Shown here one piece after another: positions 1 through 6,582 of a stretch of DNA of 10,493 bases. Within the stretch, counting starts at the first letter, position 1. The number at the start of each line of letters is the position of its first letter. The notes under the pieces are model-generated. The model made no database searches, had not been told where the DNA came from, and saw only the letters and a list, made by a program, of their open reading frames with translations. The position numbers were made by a program, and so were the translations under genes. The stretch covers positions 1 through 10,493 of the forward strand of contig CACZOG010000233.1 of assembly GCA_902782715.1 (NCBI GenBank), read 5' to 3'. The stretch is from an uncultured Lachnospiraceae bacterium (GTDB lineage Bacteria; Bacillota; Clostridia; Lachnospirales; Lachnospiraceae).

Positions 1-1
1 C

Positions 2-361
2 ATAATAGTTGCATTTTCGATCGTCAACGTCCCCGCGGTTATCGTTTTTACTATTATTTTTCTGGTTTTTCAGGAAAACTATAAGATGGCATTAAAGGGT
101 GATTTCAGGATTGTTGATGTCAAGGTGGTAGACTTCAGGAATAGGAATCAGCTTATTGATGTATCATATATTTACGATACGGAAATAAAAATAAAAACCC
201 TTATGCGTTATAGCACGGTTTTCTTATATACCGATATCGGAGACAGCGGATATGCAATTCTTTTTCAGGGAGAAAAGTTTCCGTGGTCGCGGGAAATGTA
301 TATTCCCAAGAAAAAACCTTATGAAAAAAAGAAGAAAAGAATGGATGATTCGGATAAATAA
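2..361 (+). CDS. C-terminal part of an unknown membrane protein (5' end outside window)
   Basis: The frame is open from the first complete codon at position 2 to the TAA at 359-361, giving 119 residues. The first ~24 residues are almost all hydrophobic (IIVAFSIVNVPAVIVF and onward) and look like a transmembrane helix. A soluble stretch of ~75 residues follows, with beta-like alternation (VDVKVVDFRNRNQL, YSTVFLYTDI), and then a very basic, lysine-rich tail ending DDSDK. An ATG at 86 could start a 91-residue protein, but it has only a weak AGGA upstream and would discard the hydrophobic segment, so I read it as an internal methionine. I do not recognise the family. The tail is probably cytoplasmic by the positive-inside rule (inference). 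A terminator follows 23 nt after the stop, so the gene ends its transcription unit and is not an operon partner of the downstream two-component system. Confidence 0.6.
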   Translation: MIVAFSIVNVPAVIVFTIIFLVFQENYKMALKGDFRIVDVKVVDFRNRNQLIDVSYIYDTEIKIKTLMRYSTVFLYTDIGDSGYAILFQGEKFPWSREMYIPKKKPYEKKKKRMDDSDK

Positions 362-384
362 ATGATGATCCAATGATTCTGTTT

Positions 385-413
385 AAAAAGCGGTTATATT
401 TAACCGCTTTTTT
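385..413 (+). terminator. Rho-independent terminator after the membrane protein gene
   Basis: AAAAAGCGGTTA (385-396) and TAACCGCTTTTT (401-412) form a 12-bp stem with a TATT loop. The descending arm ends in a T run up to 413. The symmetric A/T flanks would let it act on the other strand too, but no gene on the minus strand needs it. Confidence 0.85.
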
Positions 414-458
414 ACGTAAAAAATATATTAACCACACACAAACAATATATCTTTGAAT

Positions 459-464
459 TATAAT
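459..464 (+). promoter_or_regulatory. Probable -10 box for the two-component operon
   Basis: A perfect TATAAT lies 34 nt upstream of the response regulator ATG, between the preceding terminator and the ribosome binding site. No good -35 hexamer sits 16-18 nt upstream; that stretch is ACACAA-like. The promoter may therefore be weak or activator-dependent, possibly through its own response regulator (inference). A second, poorer candidate is TATAAC at 468-473. Confidence 0.4.
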
Positions 465-481
465 CAGTATAACAGATCTGT

Positions 482-487
482 AAGGAG
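482..487 (+). promoter_or_regulatory. Ribosome binding site fixing the response regulator start
   Basis: AAGGAG lies 10 nt before the ATG at 498. The longer reading frame begins at 453 and would add 15 residues. It would place this site inside the gene, and the 453 start codon itself falls just upstream of the candidate -10 box, so 498 is the start. Confidence 0.85.
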
Positions 488-497
488 AACATTTTTA

Positions 498-1175
498 ATG
501 AGCGAAAAAATACTTTTGGTGGAAGATGATGATAAGATCCGCAATATAGTATGCGAATACTTTCAGGCAAAGTCTGACGGACAATTGGAAGTGATCGGTG
601 CGGCAACCGGAGAAGAAGGAATGGAGTTTATTCAAAACGGAAGTTTTGACATAGTTCTTCTGGATGTGATGCTTCCCGGGATCGACGGATTTACGATGTG
701 CAGAAGGATTCGCAAAACTGTTGACGTTCCTATCGTATTCCTGACAGCAAAAATCAGAGAAGAAGACAGACTTTACGGATACGAAATCGGATGTGACGAT
801 TACATCTGCAAACCTTTCTCTTTTGCCGAGTTATACGCCAAAGTTAATGTTCTTTTAAAACGCGCTAATAAAACTAACGATGATAAAACAATAAAATGCG
901 GAAGCATCTCTTTAAACACGGTTTCTCTTATACTTACTGTGGATGGCTTGGAAATTGAGTTACCTCCCAAAGAATTTGAAATACTCTATTATCTTATGCA
1001 ACATAAAGGCTGGGTGGTAAGCAGAGAAACACTTTTAAACAGAATATGGGGTGATGAAGCATATGTTGAAACGAGGGTTGTCGACAACCATGTAAAGAAT
1101 TTAAGAAAAGCTCTGGGAAGTGCGGGAGCACAAATAAAGACCATAGTTTCCAAGGGATATAAACTGGTTGAATAG
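498..1175 (+). CDS. OmpR/PhoB-family response regulator
   Basis: A 225-residue DNA-binding response regulator, the usual length for the family. The receiver domain covers about residues 3-115. It shows the acidic pocket E9-D10-D11, the phosphoacceptor D56 in IVLLDVMLPGIDG, the conserved T83 in FLTAK and K105 in CKPF. A linker follows, then a winged-helix effector domain at about 128-225 with the typical LPPKEFEILYYLMQHKGWVVS and VDNHVKNLRKAL elements and the terminal SKGYKLVE wing. By family knowledge it is phosphorylated on D56 by the partner kinase and then binds direct repeats at target promoters as a dimer. The kinase gene starts 32 nt downstream with its own ribosome binding site, so the two are almost certainly co-transcribed. 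No target gene such as an ABC transporter or resistance gene is adjacent, so the regulon cannot be read from this window. Confidence 0.95.
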   Translation: MSEKILLVEDDDKIRNIVCEYFQAKSDGQLEVIGAATGEEGMEFIQNGSFDIVLLDVMLPGIDGFTMCRRIRKTVDVPIVFLTAKIREEDRLYGYEIGCDDYICKPFSFAELYAKVNVLLKRANKTNDDKTIKCGSISLNTVSLILTVDGLEIELPPKEFEILYYLMQHKGWVVSRETLLNRIWGDEAYVETRVVDNHVKNLRKALGSAGAQIKTIVSKGYKLVE

Positions 1176-1196
1176 ATTCGTTTTTAAATGCGAGAT

Positions 1197-1202
1197 AAGG
1201 AG
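1197..1202 (+). promoter_or_regulatory. Ribosome binding site choosing between two ATGs of the kinase gene
   Basis: AAGGAG ends 2 nt before the ATG at 1205 and 5 nt before the ATG at 1208. The second spacing is within the normal range, so 1208 is preferred. The proteins differ by a single methionine. Confidence 0.6.
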
Positions 1203-1207
1203 ACATG

Positions 1208-2959
1208 ATGAAGAAAAACAAAACATATACAATTATAAAAAGACTTATTATACAAACTATAATAGTTTCGCTTTTATTCGGTATTATCTCAGTGATTTAT
1301 TTCAAATGGGATTACAGGAACTGGGCTTATTCGAATATAGAAGCACAGGAAAGAATTAACAATAGTATAATCCAGGCGGTAGAAAATATAGGATACGAGA
1401 GAAATATAATTCATAACGTTATGAATTCTGACAGATTGATACTCAGTTCGACCGCTAATAGTTTTGAACAGGGTCAGTTTTATGCGAGAATTACCGACAA
1501 AGCGGAATTTGCAATAGCAGACTCCAAAGAAAGATGCTTTTTCGTTTTGCCTGCGGAAGAGATTAATTACGAAGATTCCGGTTATGCATTTGCAGCCAGT
1601 CCGCGAATTTACATAAACGAGGATGAAAATCTGATTAAATGGATGAATACTGCTCAGGATGAGTACAATAAAAAAACAGATGAAAAAGAAAGCAGAGAAC
1701 TGTTTTTCAGTGTAAATACATACGCAACAAACGGAGATTATTTTTATCCAACAAATATAATGGTTTTCAACAATTCATTAATGAATGCGGGGGAAATGTT
1801 TGCCATAGATAAAGATAATTTTGAGAGTGCCCAAATTGAACTTAATATTCAGGATTATATAAGTAATGCCAATGCAGGTGATTTGCAAATAATTGAAAAT
1901 GAATATGACAGTGCTGTAGCATATCTAATCGGAAGCAAGACGGATGTTAAAGATTATTTACTGAATGAAGGAGATGATCTGAAGAATTATTATGCCTGCT
2001 ATGGAACGGGCTATTCTAAGGAAATAGGACCTTACGATGATATAAACTACAGATACAATAAGTCCTTCATTAAAGGAGACTTTGTCTGCATATTAAAAGT
2101 TCCGTTTATATGTTCAAGCATATCCGATGACAATAAAGATGATTCTTCCTCGAAGGAATATCTTATGGAAACATATTATAAGGCAAACTATTGGGAAATA
2201 AACGGAAGAGAAACTTTAAACAGAATACTTATAGCATATGGTATTCTATTCCTTATCAGTTCGCTCATTTCGGTTATATGCAGTCTTAAAGTTATTGTCA
2301 AAGCTGAAAGAGAACAATTCAAAAATACACTTATGGATTCGATCTCACATGATCTGAAATCTCCGCTTACTGCTTTAAGAGGATATGCAGAGAGCCTGAA
2401 GGAAAACCTTAATGCCGACAGGAAAGAAGAATATGCGGATGCGATCCTTGAAAGTTCTGACTATATGGACAGACTGATCAACGGAAATCTTGAGCTTTTA
2501 AGACTTGAAGATACACGCAAAACGGGCAAGAAAGAAAATGTTGATCTTGTCGAACTGACTAAAGGATTATATGAGAAGTATCTTCCTTCTCTGGATGAAA
2601 GAGGCATCACATTAAACATTACAGGAAAGTACTTAAAGAAAGTTGACAGATCTCTTATTTCCAATGCGATAGAAAATCTTGTTTCGAATTCCGTAAAATA
2701 CGTAAATGATTTCGGCGAAATTACCGTGAAGGGAACCGAAAAAGGATTCGAGATCGTAAATACTGTTGAAGAACTGCCTAAGAAAAAACCCGAAGATCTC
2801 TGGGAGACGCTTGTTAAAGGCGATGATTCAAGAACAAACGAAAAAGGAAGCGGCATAGGTCTGGCTATTGCAAAACGCATCTTCGACATTCATAAGATCA
2901 AAGCCCATACACAGTATGCGGACGGCGATCCCAAAGAATTCAAAGTTACTCTCTCATAA
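1208..2959 (+). CDS. Two-component sensor histidine kinase
   Basis: A 583-residue membrane kinase (584 if the ATG at 1205 is used). TM1 is about residues 12-33. An extracytoplasmic region of ~305 residues follows, which I cannot assign to a known sensor fold, then TM2 at about 339-365. A short linker without an obvious HAMP domain leads into the HisKA helix, with phosphoacceptor H381 in SISHDLKSPLTALRGY. The C-terminal HATPase domain has a clear N box (ENLVSNSVKY, N490 and N494), an F-box-like LWETLVKGDDSR and a G2 box GSGIGL (547-552). The G1 box is not canonical: where DxGxG is expected the protein reads IVNTVEELP (516-524), with Asn in place of the Asp. I recall similar replacements in some Gram-positive kinases, so it is probably active. 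The position usually Thr/Asn in the phosphatase motif is Ser (HDLKS). It pairs with the upstream regulator; the signal is unknown. The sensor half seems richer in ATA codons than the kinase half. Confidence 0.93.
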   Translation: MKKNKTYTIIKRLIIQTIIVSLLFGIISVIYFKWDYRNWAYSNIEAQERINNSIIQAVENIGYERNIIHNVMNSDRLILSSTANSFEQGQFYARITDKAEFAIADSKERCFFVLPAEEINYEDSGYAFAASPRIYINEDENLIKWMNTAQDEYNKKTDEKESRELFFSVNTYATNGDYFYPTNIMVFNNSLMNAGEMFAIDKDNFESAQIELNIQDYISNANAGDLQIIENEYDSAVAYLIGSKTDVKDYLLNEGDDLKNYYACYGTGYSKEIGPYDDINYRYNKSFIKGDFVCILKVPFICSSISDDNKDDSSSKEYLMETYYKANYWEINGRETLNRILIAYGILFLISSLISVICSLKVIVKAEREQFKNTLMDSISHDLKSPLTALRGYAESLKENLNADRKEEYADAILESSDYMDRLINGNLELLRLEDTRKTGKKENVDLVELTKGLYEKYLPSLDERGITLNITGKYLKKVDRSLISNAIENLVSNSVKYVNDFGEITVKGTEKGFEIVNTVEELPKKKPEDLWETLVKGDDSRTNEKGSGIGLAIAKRIFDIHKIKAHTQYADGDPKEFKVTLS

Positions 2960-2980
2960 ATTTATTCAGTCTTAATGCAG

Positions 2981-3015
2981 AAACTGTAAATCGATCATTT
3001 GATTTACAGTTTTTT
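2981..3015 (+). terminator. Rho-independent terminator of the two-component operon
   Basis: AAACTGTAAATC (2981-2992) pairs with GATTTACAGTTT (3001-3012) across an 8-nt loop and is followed by a T run to 3015. It lies 21 nt after the kinase stop codon. Confidence 0.88.
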
Positions 3016-3041
3016 GCATATTCGGGCGAAATAATACATCT

Positions 3042-3069
3042 TTGAAATCTTTTAAAAATTTGATATAAT
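3042..3069 (+). promoter_or_regulatory. Sigma-A-type promoter of the TerB-like gene
   Basis: TTGAAA (3042-3047), a 16-nt spacer and a perfect TATAAT (3064-3069), preceded by TG at 3061-3062 as in extended -10 promoters. It sits just after the preceding terminator. The ribosome binding site GGAGG (3098-3102) and the ATG at 3110 follow. Confidence 0.75.
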
Positions 3070-3109
3070 AATTATCGGTTTTTAAAAACGAATCATCGGA
3101 GGGTTTTAC

Positions 3110-3508
3110 ATGTATTTAAGCAAACTTGATCTAAATGAGAAGAAAAGCTTCCTTAACCTTGCTGCTATCCTGGCAGAATCAAACGGAATCGTTGAAGAGT
3201 CCGAGAAGTTCATGCTTGATATGTACTGTGCAGAGATGCAGATCGAAGGAGAGCTGGAAGACAAGTCCTTTGAAGAAAACATCGAAGCATTAAGAAGCAG
3301 TTCCTCGGAAGCAAAGAATATAATCGTATTCGAACTTATCGGTCTCTGCCTTACCGACGGCGGATATGATGACGAAGAAAAAGACAACATGAAACAGATC
3401 GCATCCGAACTCGGCGTATCGGCTGACAAACTTGCCGAACTGGAAAAAGACATGGCAGATTATTACGAACTCGTTAAAAAAATGTCCGTACATGTATTCT
3501 CAAATTGA
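3110..3508 (+). CDS. Small TerB-like acidic helical protein
   Basis: A 132-residue, acidic, apparently all-helical protein without signal peptide or membrane segment. Its layout resembles the TerB fold, in which two helical halves each carry a small acidic motif near a helix start. Here the first is LAAILAESNGIVEESEKFML (about 17-36) and the second is LTDGGYDDEEKDNMKQIASE (about 81-100), each with N/D-G followed by a run of acidic residues. TerB-like proteins occur in tellurite-resistance operons, as domains of membrane-associated proteins, and as many stand-alone proteins of unknown role. Some bind metal ions through such acidic residues. No ter genes (terC, terD, terZ) are nearby, so a tellurite role should not be assumed. 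The start is supported by GGAGG 7 nt upstream and a good promoter. The thrS leader promoter begins 22 nt after the stop, and I see no terminator in between, so some read-through into the T-box is possible. The fold call rests on pattern resemblance only. Confidence 0.75.
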   Translation: MYLSKLDLNEKKSFLNLAAILAESNGIVEESEKFMLDMYCAEMQIEGELEDKSFEENIEALRSSSSEAKNIIVFELIGLCLTDGGYDDEEKDNMKQIASELGVSADKLAELEKDMADYYELVKKMSVHVFSN

Positions 3509-3529
3509 TCGCCGCGTTCATTTTAGCAG

Positions 3530-3558
3530 TTGACAAAATATTTTTTGTTATTTAATAT
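3530..3558 (+). promoter_or_regulatory. Promoter of the thrS T-box transcript
   Basis: A perfect TTGACA at 3530-3535 is followed by an AT-rich stretch. The -10 box is either TAATAT at 3553-3558 (17-nt spacer, four of six consensus bases) or TTTAAT at 3551-3556 (15-nt spacer, five of six). Either places the transcript start just before stem I of the T-box. Confidence 0.6.
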
Positions 3559-3570
3559 ATGATTTATATT

Positions 3571-3788
3571 TAAAGGCTGTGAAAAAGAGAGTAGTATCGA
3601 AGAAGCCTTCAGAGAGGATACGTTAGGTGCGAGTATCCGACGGATCGATATGAAGACCACTTTGGAGCCGAACGCTGAATCAAGTAAGCGTCTCCGCGTT
3701 GTTGCGTTAAAGACGAAATGAGTTAAACTTAAGGTGGAACCGTGCACAGTGCACCCTTAAATCCTGTCGGATATAAGGGTGCTTTTTT
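3571..3788 (+). promoter_or_regulatory. T-box riboswitch leader, threonine-specific, controlling thrS
   Basis: This leader senses uncharged tRNA-Thr by transcription antitermination. The stem I base pairs GGCT (3575-3578) with AGCC (3666-3669), and AAAG (3584-3587) with CTTT (3660-3663). The specifier loop has the GTAGTA element (3591-3596) on its 5' side. The codon ACC (Thr) is at 3656-3658 on its 3' side, followed by A. A distal hairpin pairs GGATAC (3616-3621) with GTATCC (3633-3638). The conserved T-box motif AAGGTGGAACCGTG is at 3731-3744. The antiterminator is exact: TTAAGG (3729-3734) pairs with CCTTAA (3755-3760), GTGC (3742-3745) pairs with GCAC (3751-3754), and TGGAACC (3735-3741) forms the bulge that holds the tRNA acceptor end. 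UGGA predicts a tRNA 3' end of UCCA, i.e. discriminator U. Uncharged tRNA would stabilise this form and raise thrS expression when threonine is scarce. Confidence 0.93.
3751..3788 (+). terminator. Regulated terminator of the T-box leader
   Basis: GCACCCTTA (3751-3759) pairs with TAAGGGTGC (3774-3782). After an A-A mismatch, ATCC (3761-3764) pairs with GGAT (3769-3772) around a TGTC loop, and six T follow (3783-3788). The ascending arm is the same sequence that closes the antiterminator, so the two structures exclude each other. Confidence 0.95.
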
Positions 3789-3810
3789 AATTATTTAAGG
3801 AGAAAGAGTT

Positions 3811-5568
3811 ATGGTTAATTTCAAAGAAGACGAAAATTTACACGTGCTTAACCATTCATGTGCTCATATGATGGCACAGGCAGTAAAGCATTTGTATCCT
3901 AACGCAAAATTCTGGGTAGGTCCCGTTGTAGACGAAGGATTCTACTATGATATGGATCTCGGCGGTGCCGTTCTTAACGACGAAGACATCGAAGCGATCG
4001 AGAAAGAAATGAAGAAGATCGCAAAGTCCGGAATCAAGATCTACAGACGTGAGATCTCAAAGAGCGAAGCTCTGGAGATCTTTAAGGACGATCCTTATAA
4101 AATGGATCTTCTTTCAAACATGGAAGACGGCAATATCTCATGTTACGATCAGGGCGATTATACAGACCTCTGCCGCGGACCTCACGTAGACAATGTTAAA
4201 CTCTGCCGTAACTTCAAACTTGTTAAGCATTCAGGTGTTTACTGGAAGGGTGACGCAGAGAATCAGGTTCTTCAGAGAGTATACGGAGTTTGTTTCCCTA
4301 CACCCGAAGAGCTTGAAGATCATCTTAAACTTCTTGAGGAAGCCAAAGAAAGAGATCACAGAAAGATCGGTAAGGATATGAACCTTTTCATGTCGGACGA
4401 TCTTGTAGGAAGAGGACTTCCCATGTTCCTTCCCAACGGTTATCTTGTATGGCAAGAGCTTGAGAATTACATCAGAACAAAAGAGCAGAAATTAGGATAC
4501 AAGCATGTCCTTACACCCTGCGTAGGTACGGTGGATCTTTATAAGACATCCGGTCACTGGGATCATTACAAAGAGAACATGTTCCCTCCCATGGAAGTCG
4601 AAGATGAAATGTTTGTTCTTCGTCCCATGAACTGCCCTCATCACATGAGAATATATGCAAACAGACCTCACTCATATAAAGAGCTTCCCATCAGACTTGC
4701 GGAGATCGCACATGACTTCAGATTCGAGTCTTCGGGAACGCTTAAAGGTATCGAGAGAGGAAGACATTTCTGCCAGAACGACTCACATATCTTCGTAACA
4801 CCCGATCAGATCAAAGATGAAGTTAAGAACGTCTGCGACCTTATCTTCTCAACATACGAAGACTTCGGCATCACGGATTACAGATGCGTTCTTTCATTAA
4901 GAGATCCCGCAGATACGAAGAAATATCATCCCGATGATGAAATGTGGAACAAGGCTGAGCAGGCACTTCGTGAGACACTTAACGAGATCGGTATCGAATA
5001 TACTGAAGAGATCGGTGAAGCTGCATTCTACGGACCCAAGCTTGACGTAAACGTTAAGCCCGCTATCGGAAACGAGATCACGCTTTCGACGTGTCAGCTT
5101 GACTTCTGTCTTCCCGCAAAGTTCGAACTTACATATATTGATGCGGACAGCGAAAAGAAAACACCCGTTGTTCTTCACAGAGCTATCCTCGGTTCGATCG
5201 ACAGATTCATGGCATACATTCTTGAAGAAACAAAGGGCAATCTTCCTACATGGCTTGCACCTGTACAGGTTAAGATCCTTCCCATCAAGAATGATGATGA
5301 CGAACTTAATGCATACGTTCAGAAACTCTTATTTGCTCTTTATGATGCAGATGTAAGAGCTGAATCGGATGACAGATCCGAGAAGTTCGGTTACAAGATG
5401 AGAGAAGCACAGATTCAGAAAGTTCCTTACATTGCCGTAATCGGTAAGAAGGAAGCAGAAGAAGGAAATGTTTCATTCAGACTTCACGGAGAACAGGAGA
5501 CGGTAACTGTTAAATTCGACGAATTCATCGCTAAGATCAAAGAAGAGATCGCGACAAAGAAACACTGA
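3811..5568 (+). CDS. thrS: Threonine-tRNA ligase without a TGS domain
   Basis: Class II aminoacyl-tRNA synthetase that charges tRNA-Thr in the cytoplasm, 585 residues. The common form is about 640 residues with an N-terminal TGS domain of ~60. Here the protein opens directly with the editing domain: H15 and H19 in NHSCAHMM, and C121 and H125 in DLCRGPHV. These are the four residues of the Ser-tRNA-Thr hydrolysis site. The catalytic core (about 190-480) carries the three zinc ligands C275 (MNCPHHM), H326 (NDSHIF) and H456 (VLHRAIL). Motif 2 is around R304 (FRFESSG) with GRHFCQND downstream, and motif 3 is GSIDRFMAYILEE. The anticodon-binding domain runs from about 480 to the end. The start is well supported: AAGGAG at 3797-3802 lies 8 nt upstream and the T-box terminator ends just before it, leaving no room for a missing TGS. 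Regulation is by the T-box; transcription ends at the hairpin downstream. Confidence 0.97.
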   Translation: MVNFKEDENLHVLNHSCAHMMAQAVKHLYPNAKFWVGPVVDEGFYYDMDLGGAVLNDEDIEAIEKEMKKIAKSGIKIYRREISKSEALEIFKDDPYKMDLLSNMEDGNISCYDQGDYTDLCRGPHVDNVKLCRNFKLVKHSGVYWKGDAENQVLQRVYGVCFPTPEELEDHLKLLEEAKERDHRKIGKDMNLFMSDDLVGRGLPMFLPNGYLVWQELENYIRTKEQKLGYKHVLTPCVGTVDLYKTSGHWDHYKENMFPPMEVEDEMFVLRPMNCPHHMRIYANRPHSYKELPIRLAEIAHDFRFESSGTLKGIERGRHFCQNDSHIFVTPDQIKDEVKNVCDLIFSTYEDFGITDYRCVLSLRDPADTKKYHPDDEMWNKAEQALRETLNEIGIEYTEEIGEAAFYGPKLDVNVKPAIGNEITLSTCQLDFCLPAKFELTYIDADSEKKTPVVLHRAILGSIDRFMAYILEETKGNLPTWLAPVQVKILPIKNDDDELNAYVQKLLFALYDADVRAESDDRSEKFGYKMREAQIQKVPYIAVIGKKEAEEGNVSFRLHGEQETVTVKFDEFIAKIKEEIATKKH

Positions 5569-5586
5569 TCTAAAATGAAATTAACC

Positions 5587-5620
5587 AAAACCGGAATGTG
5601 TAAGAGCATTCCGGTTTTTT
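5587..5620 (+). terminator. Rho-independent terminator of thrS
   Basis: AAAACCGGAATG (5587-5598) pairs with CATTCCGGTTTT (5607-5618) across an 8-nt loop, ending in six T. It lies 18 nt after the thrS stop codon. Confidence 0.92.
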
Positions 5621-5665
5621 ATGTTTTATCTTTCAAACGATGCATGTAAAAATGTATATTATTAT

Positions 5666-5714
5666 TTGACGATTTGCGATAAAATAAGACTATGGTGTTT
5701 GTAAAAAATATAAT
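5666..5714 (+). promoter_or_regulatory. Promoter region of the uridine phosphorylase gene (uncertain)
   Basis: TTGACG at 5666-5671 is a good -35, but the best partner at a fair distance is TATGGT (5691-5696, 19-nt spacer). A perfect TATAAT lies at 5709-5714 without a recognisable -35 at 16-18 nt. Which one is used cannot be settled from sequence. Confidence 0.35.
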
Positions 5715-5726
5715 TTGGATACATTT

Positions 5727-5732
5727 GGGAGG
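5727..5732 (+). promoter_or_regulatory. Ribosome binding site fixing the udp start
   Basis: GGGAGG lies 6 nt before the ATG at 5739. The longer frame from 5715 would add eight residues that overlap this site and has no site of its own. Confidence 0.85.
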
Positions 5733-5738
5733 TACAAT

Positions 5739-6506
5739 ATGCAGGAACTTGAGAAGCAGTTTCATATTCATTGTGTAGAGGGCGATATCGGAAAGTATGT
5801 GATCCTTGCGGGTGACCCCGGAAGAATACCTGCCATAGCGGAACTTTTCGATGATGCAAAGCAGGTTGCATACAACAGAGAATTCAATGTATATACCGGA
5901 TACCTTGAGGGTGTTAAGATCACGGCTTGTTCTACCGGGATCGGCGGACCTTCCACATCTATCGCGGTTGAAGAACTTCACAATCTCGGAGCAGATACTT
6001 TTATAAGAACGGGTACCTGCGGCGGAATAGATCTGGATGTTAAATCCGGAGACATCGTTGTAGCAACGGGAGCGATAAGATATGAGCATACTTCCGTTGA
6101 ATATGCTCCGATCGAGTTTCCCGCAGTGGCGGATCTTGACATAGCACTGGCATTAAGAGAAGCGTCAGAAGAGATGGGCAAGAAAACACATGTCGGAGTA
6201 GTTCAGTGCAAGGATTCTTTTTACGGTCAGCACTCACCCGAGAGAATGCCTGTTTCCTATGAACTTTTAAATAAGTGGGAAGCTTGGAAGAGACTCGGAG
6301 TAAAGGCTTCCGAAATGGAATCGTCCACTCTTTATGTGGTTTCAAGTGCACTTAAATGCCGTGCGGGTTCATGCTTCCATGTTATCTGGAATCAGGAAAG
6401 AGAAAAGGCCGGACTCGATCAGACAATGAGTGAGGATACATCAAGTGCGGTTAAGATCGCGGTTGAGGCAATGCGTAAGATCATCCTTGCGGATAAGAAT
6501 TATTAA
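5739..6506 (+). CDS. udp: Uridine phosphorylase (nucleoside phosphorylase family)
   Basis: A 255-residue cytoplasmic enzyme that splits uridine with phosphate to uracil and ribose-1-phosphate, in pyrimidine salvage. It matches the family along its whole length. The phosphate-binding loop is AGDPGR (24-29), and R90 is in FIRTGTCGG. The signature CSTGIGGPSTSIAVEEL (64-80) is near-identical to what I recall of E. coli Udp, as is APIEFPAVAD (123-132). Q164 and R169 in FYGQHSPER are candidates for the uracil-binding Gln and Arg that mark uridine rather than purine phosphorylases. The nucleoside-binding glutamate is in SEMESSTLY (E192/E194). The start at 5739 gives the normal family length. The gene stands alone, with a terminator upstream and a 119-nt gap downstream that has no clear terminator. 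Activity on thymidine or deoxyuridine cannot be excluded from sequence. Confidence 0.93.
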   Translation: MQELEKQFHIHCVEGDIGKYVILAGDPGRIPAIAELFDDAKQVAYNREFNVYTGYLEGVKITACSTGIGGPSTSIAVEELHNLGADTFIRTGTCGGIDLDVKSGDIVVATGAIRYEHTSVEYAPIEFPAVADLDIALALREASEEMGKKTHVGVVQCKDSFYGQHSPERMPVSYELLNKWEAWKRLGVKASEMESSTLYVVSSALKCRAGSCFHVIWNQEREKAGLDQTMSEDTSSAVKIAVEAMRKIILADKNY

Positions 6507-6582
6507 GAAAAAGCAAAGATTTGATTAAGAATAGACAAATCACGTGCAAAGGGGAAAAATAAGGGGTATACTTTTAAAAGAT

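Noticed and set aside
86..361. A complete 91-residue protein starting at the ATG at 86
   Set aside because: The same frame is open and strongly hydrophobic upstream to the window edge, so the ATG is more likely internal to a membrane protein.
2461..2889. 142-codon open frame on the minus strand inside the kinase gene
   Set aside because: It is fully antisense to the conserved HATPase domain, has Ser/Phe-rich shadow composition and no recognisable domain; it is a by-product of the real gene.
3106..3453. 115-codon minus-strand frame over the TerB-like gene
   Set aside because: Very serine-rich, typical of the complement of Glu/Asp/Lys-rich coding DNA; the plus-strand gene has the promoter and ribosome binding site.
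3811..5568. ThrRS as a truncated pseudogene
   Set aside because: All catalytic, editing and zinc residues are intact and the start has its own ribosome binding site behind a functional-looking T-box; the short N-terminus is natural.
5619..6089. 156-codon minus-strand frame over the start of udp
   Set aside because: It overlaps conserved uridine phosphorylase coding sequence and has no recognisable domain.
6513..6547. Hairpin GATTTG/CAAATC downstream of udp as a terminator
   Set aside because: Only six base pairs around a 12-nt loop and no T run follows; too weak to call.
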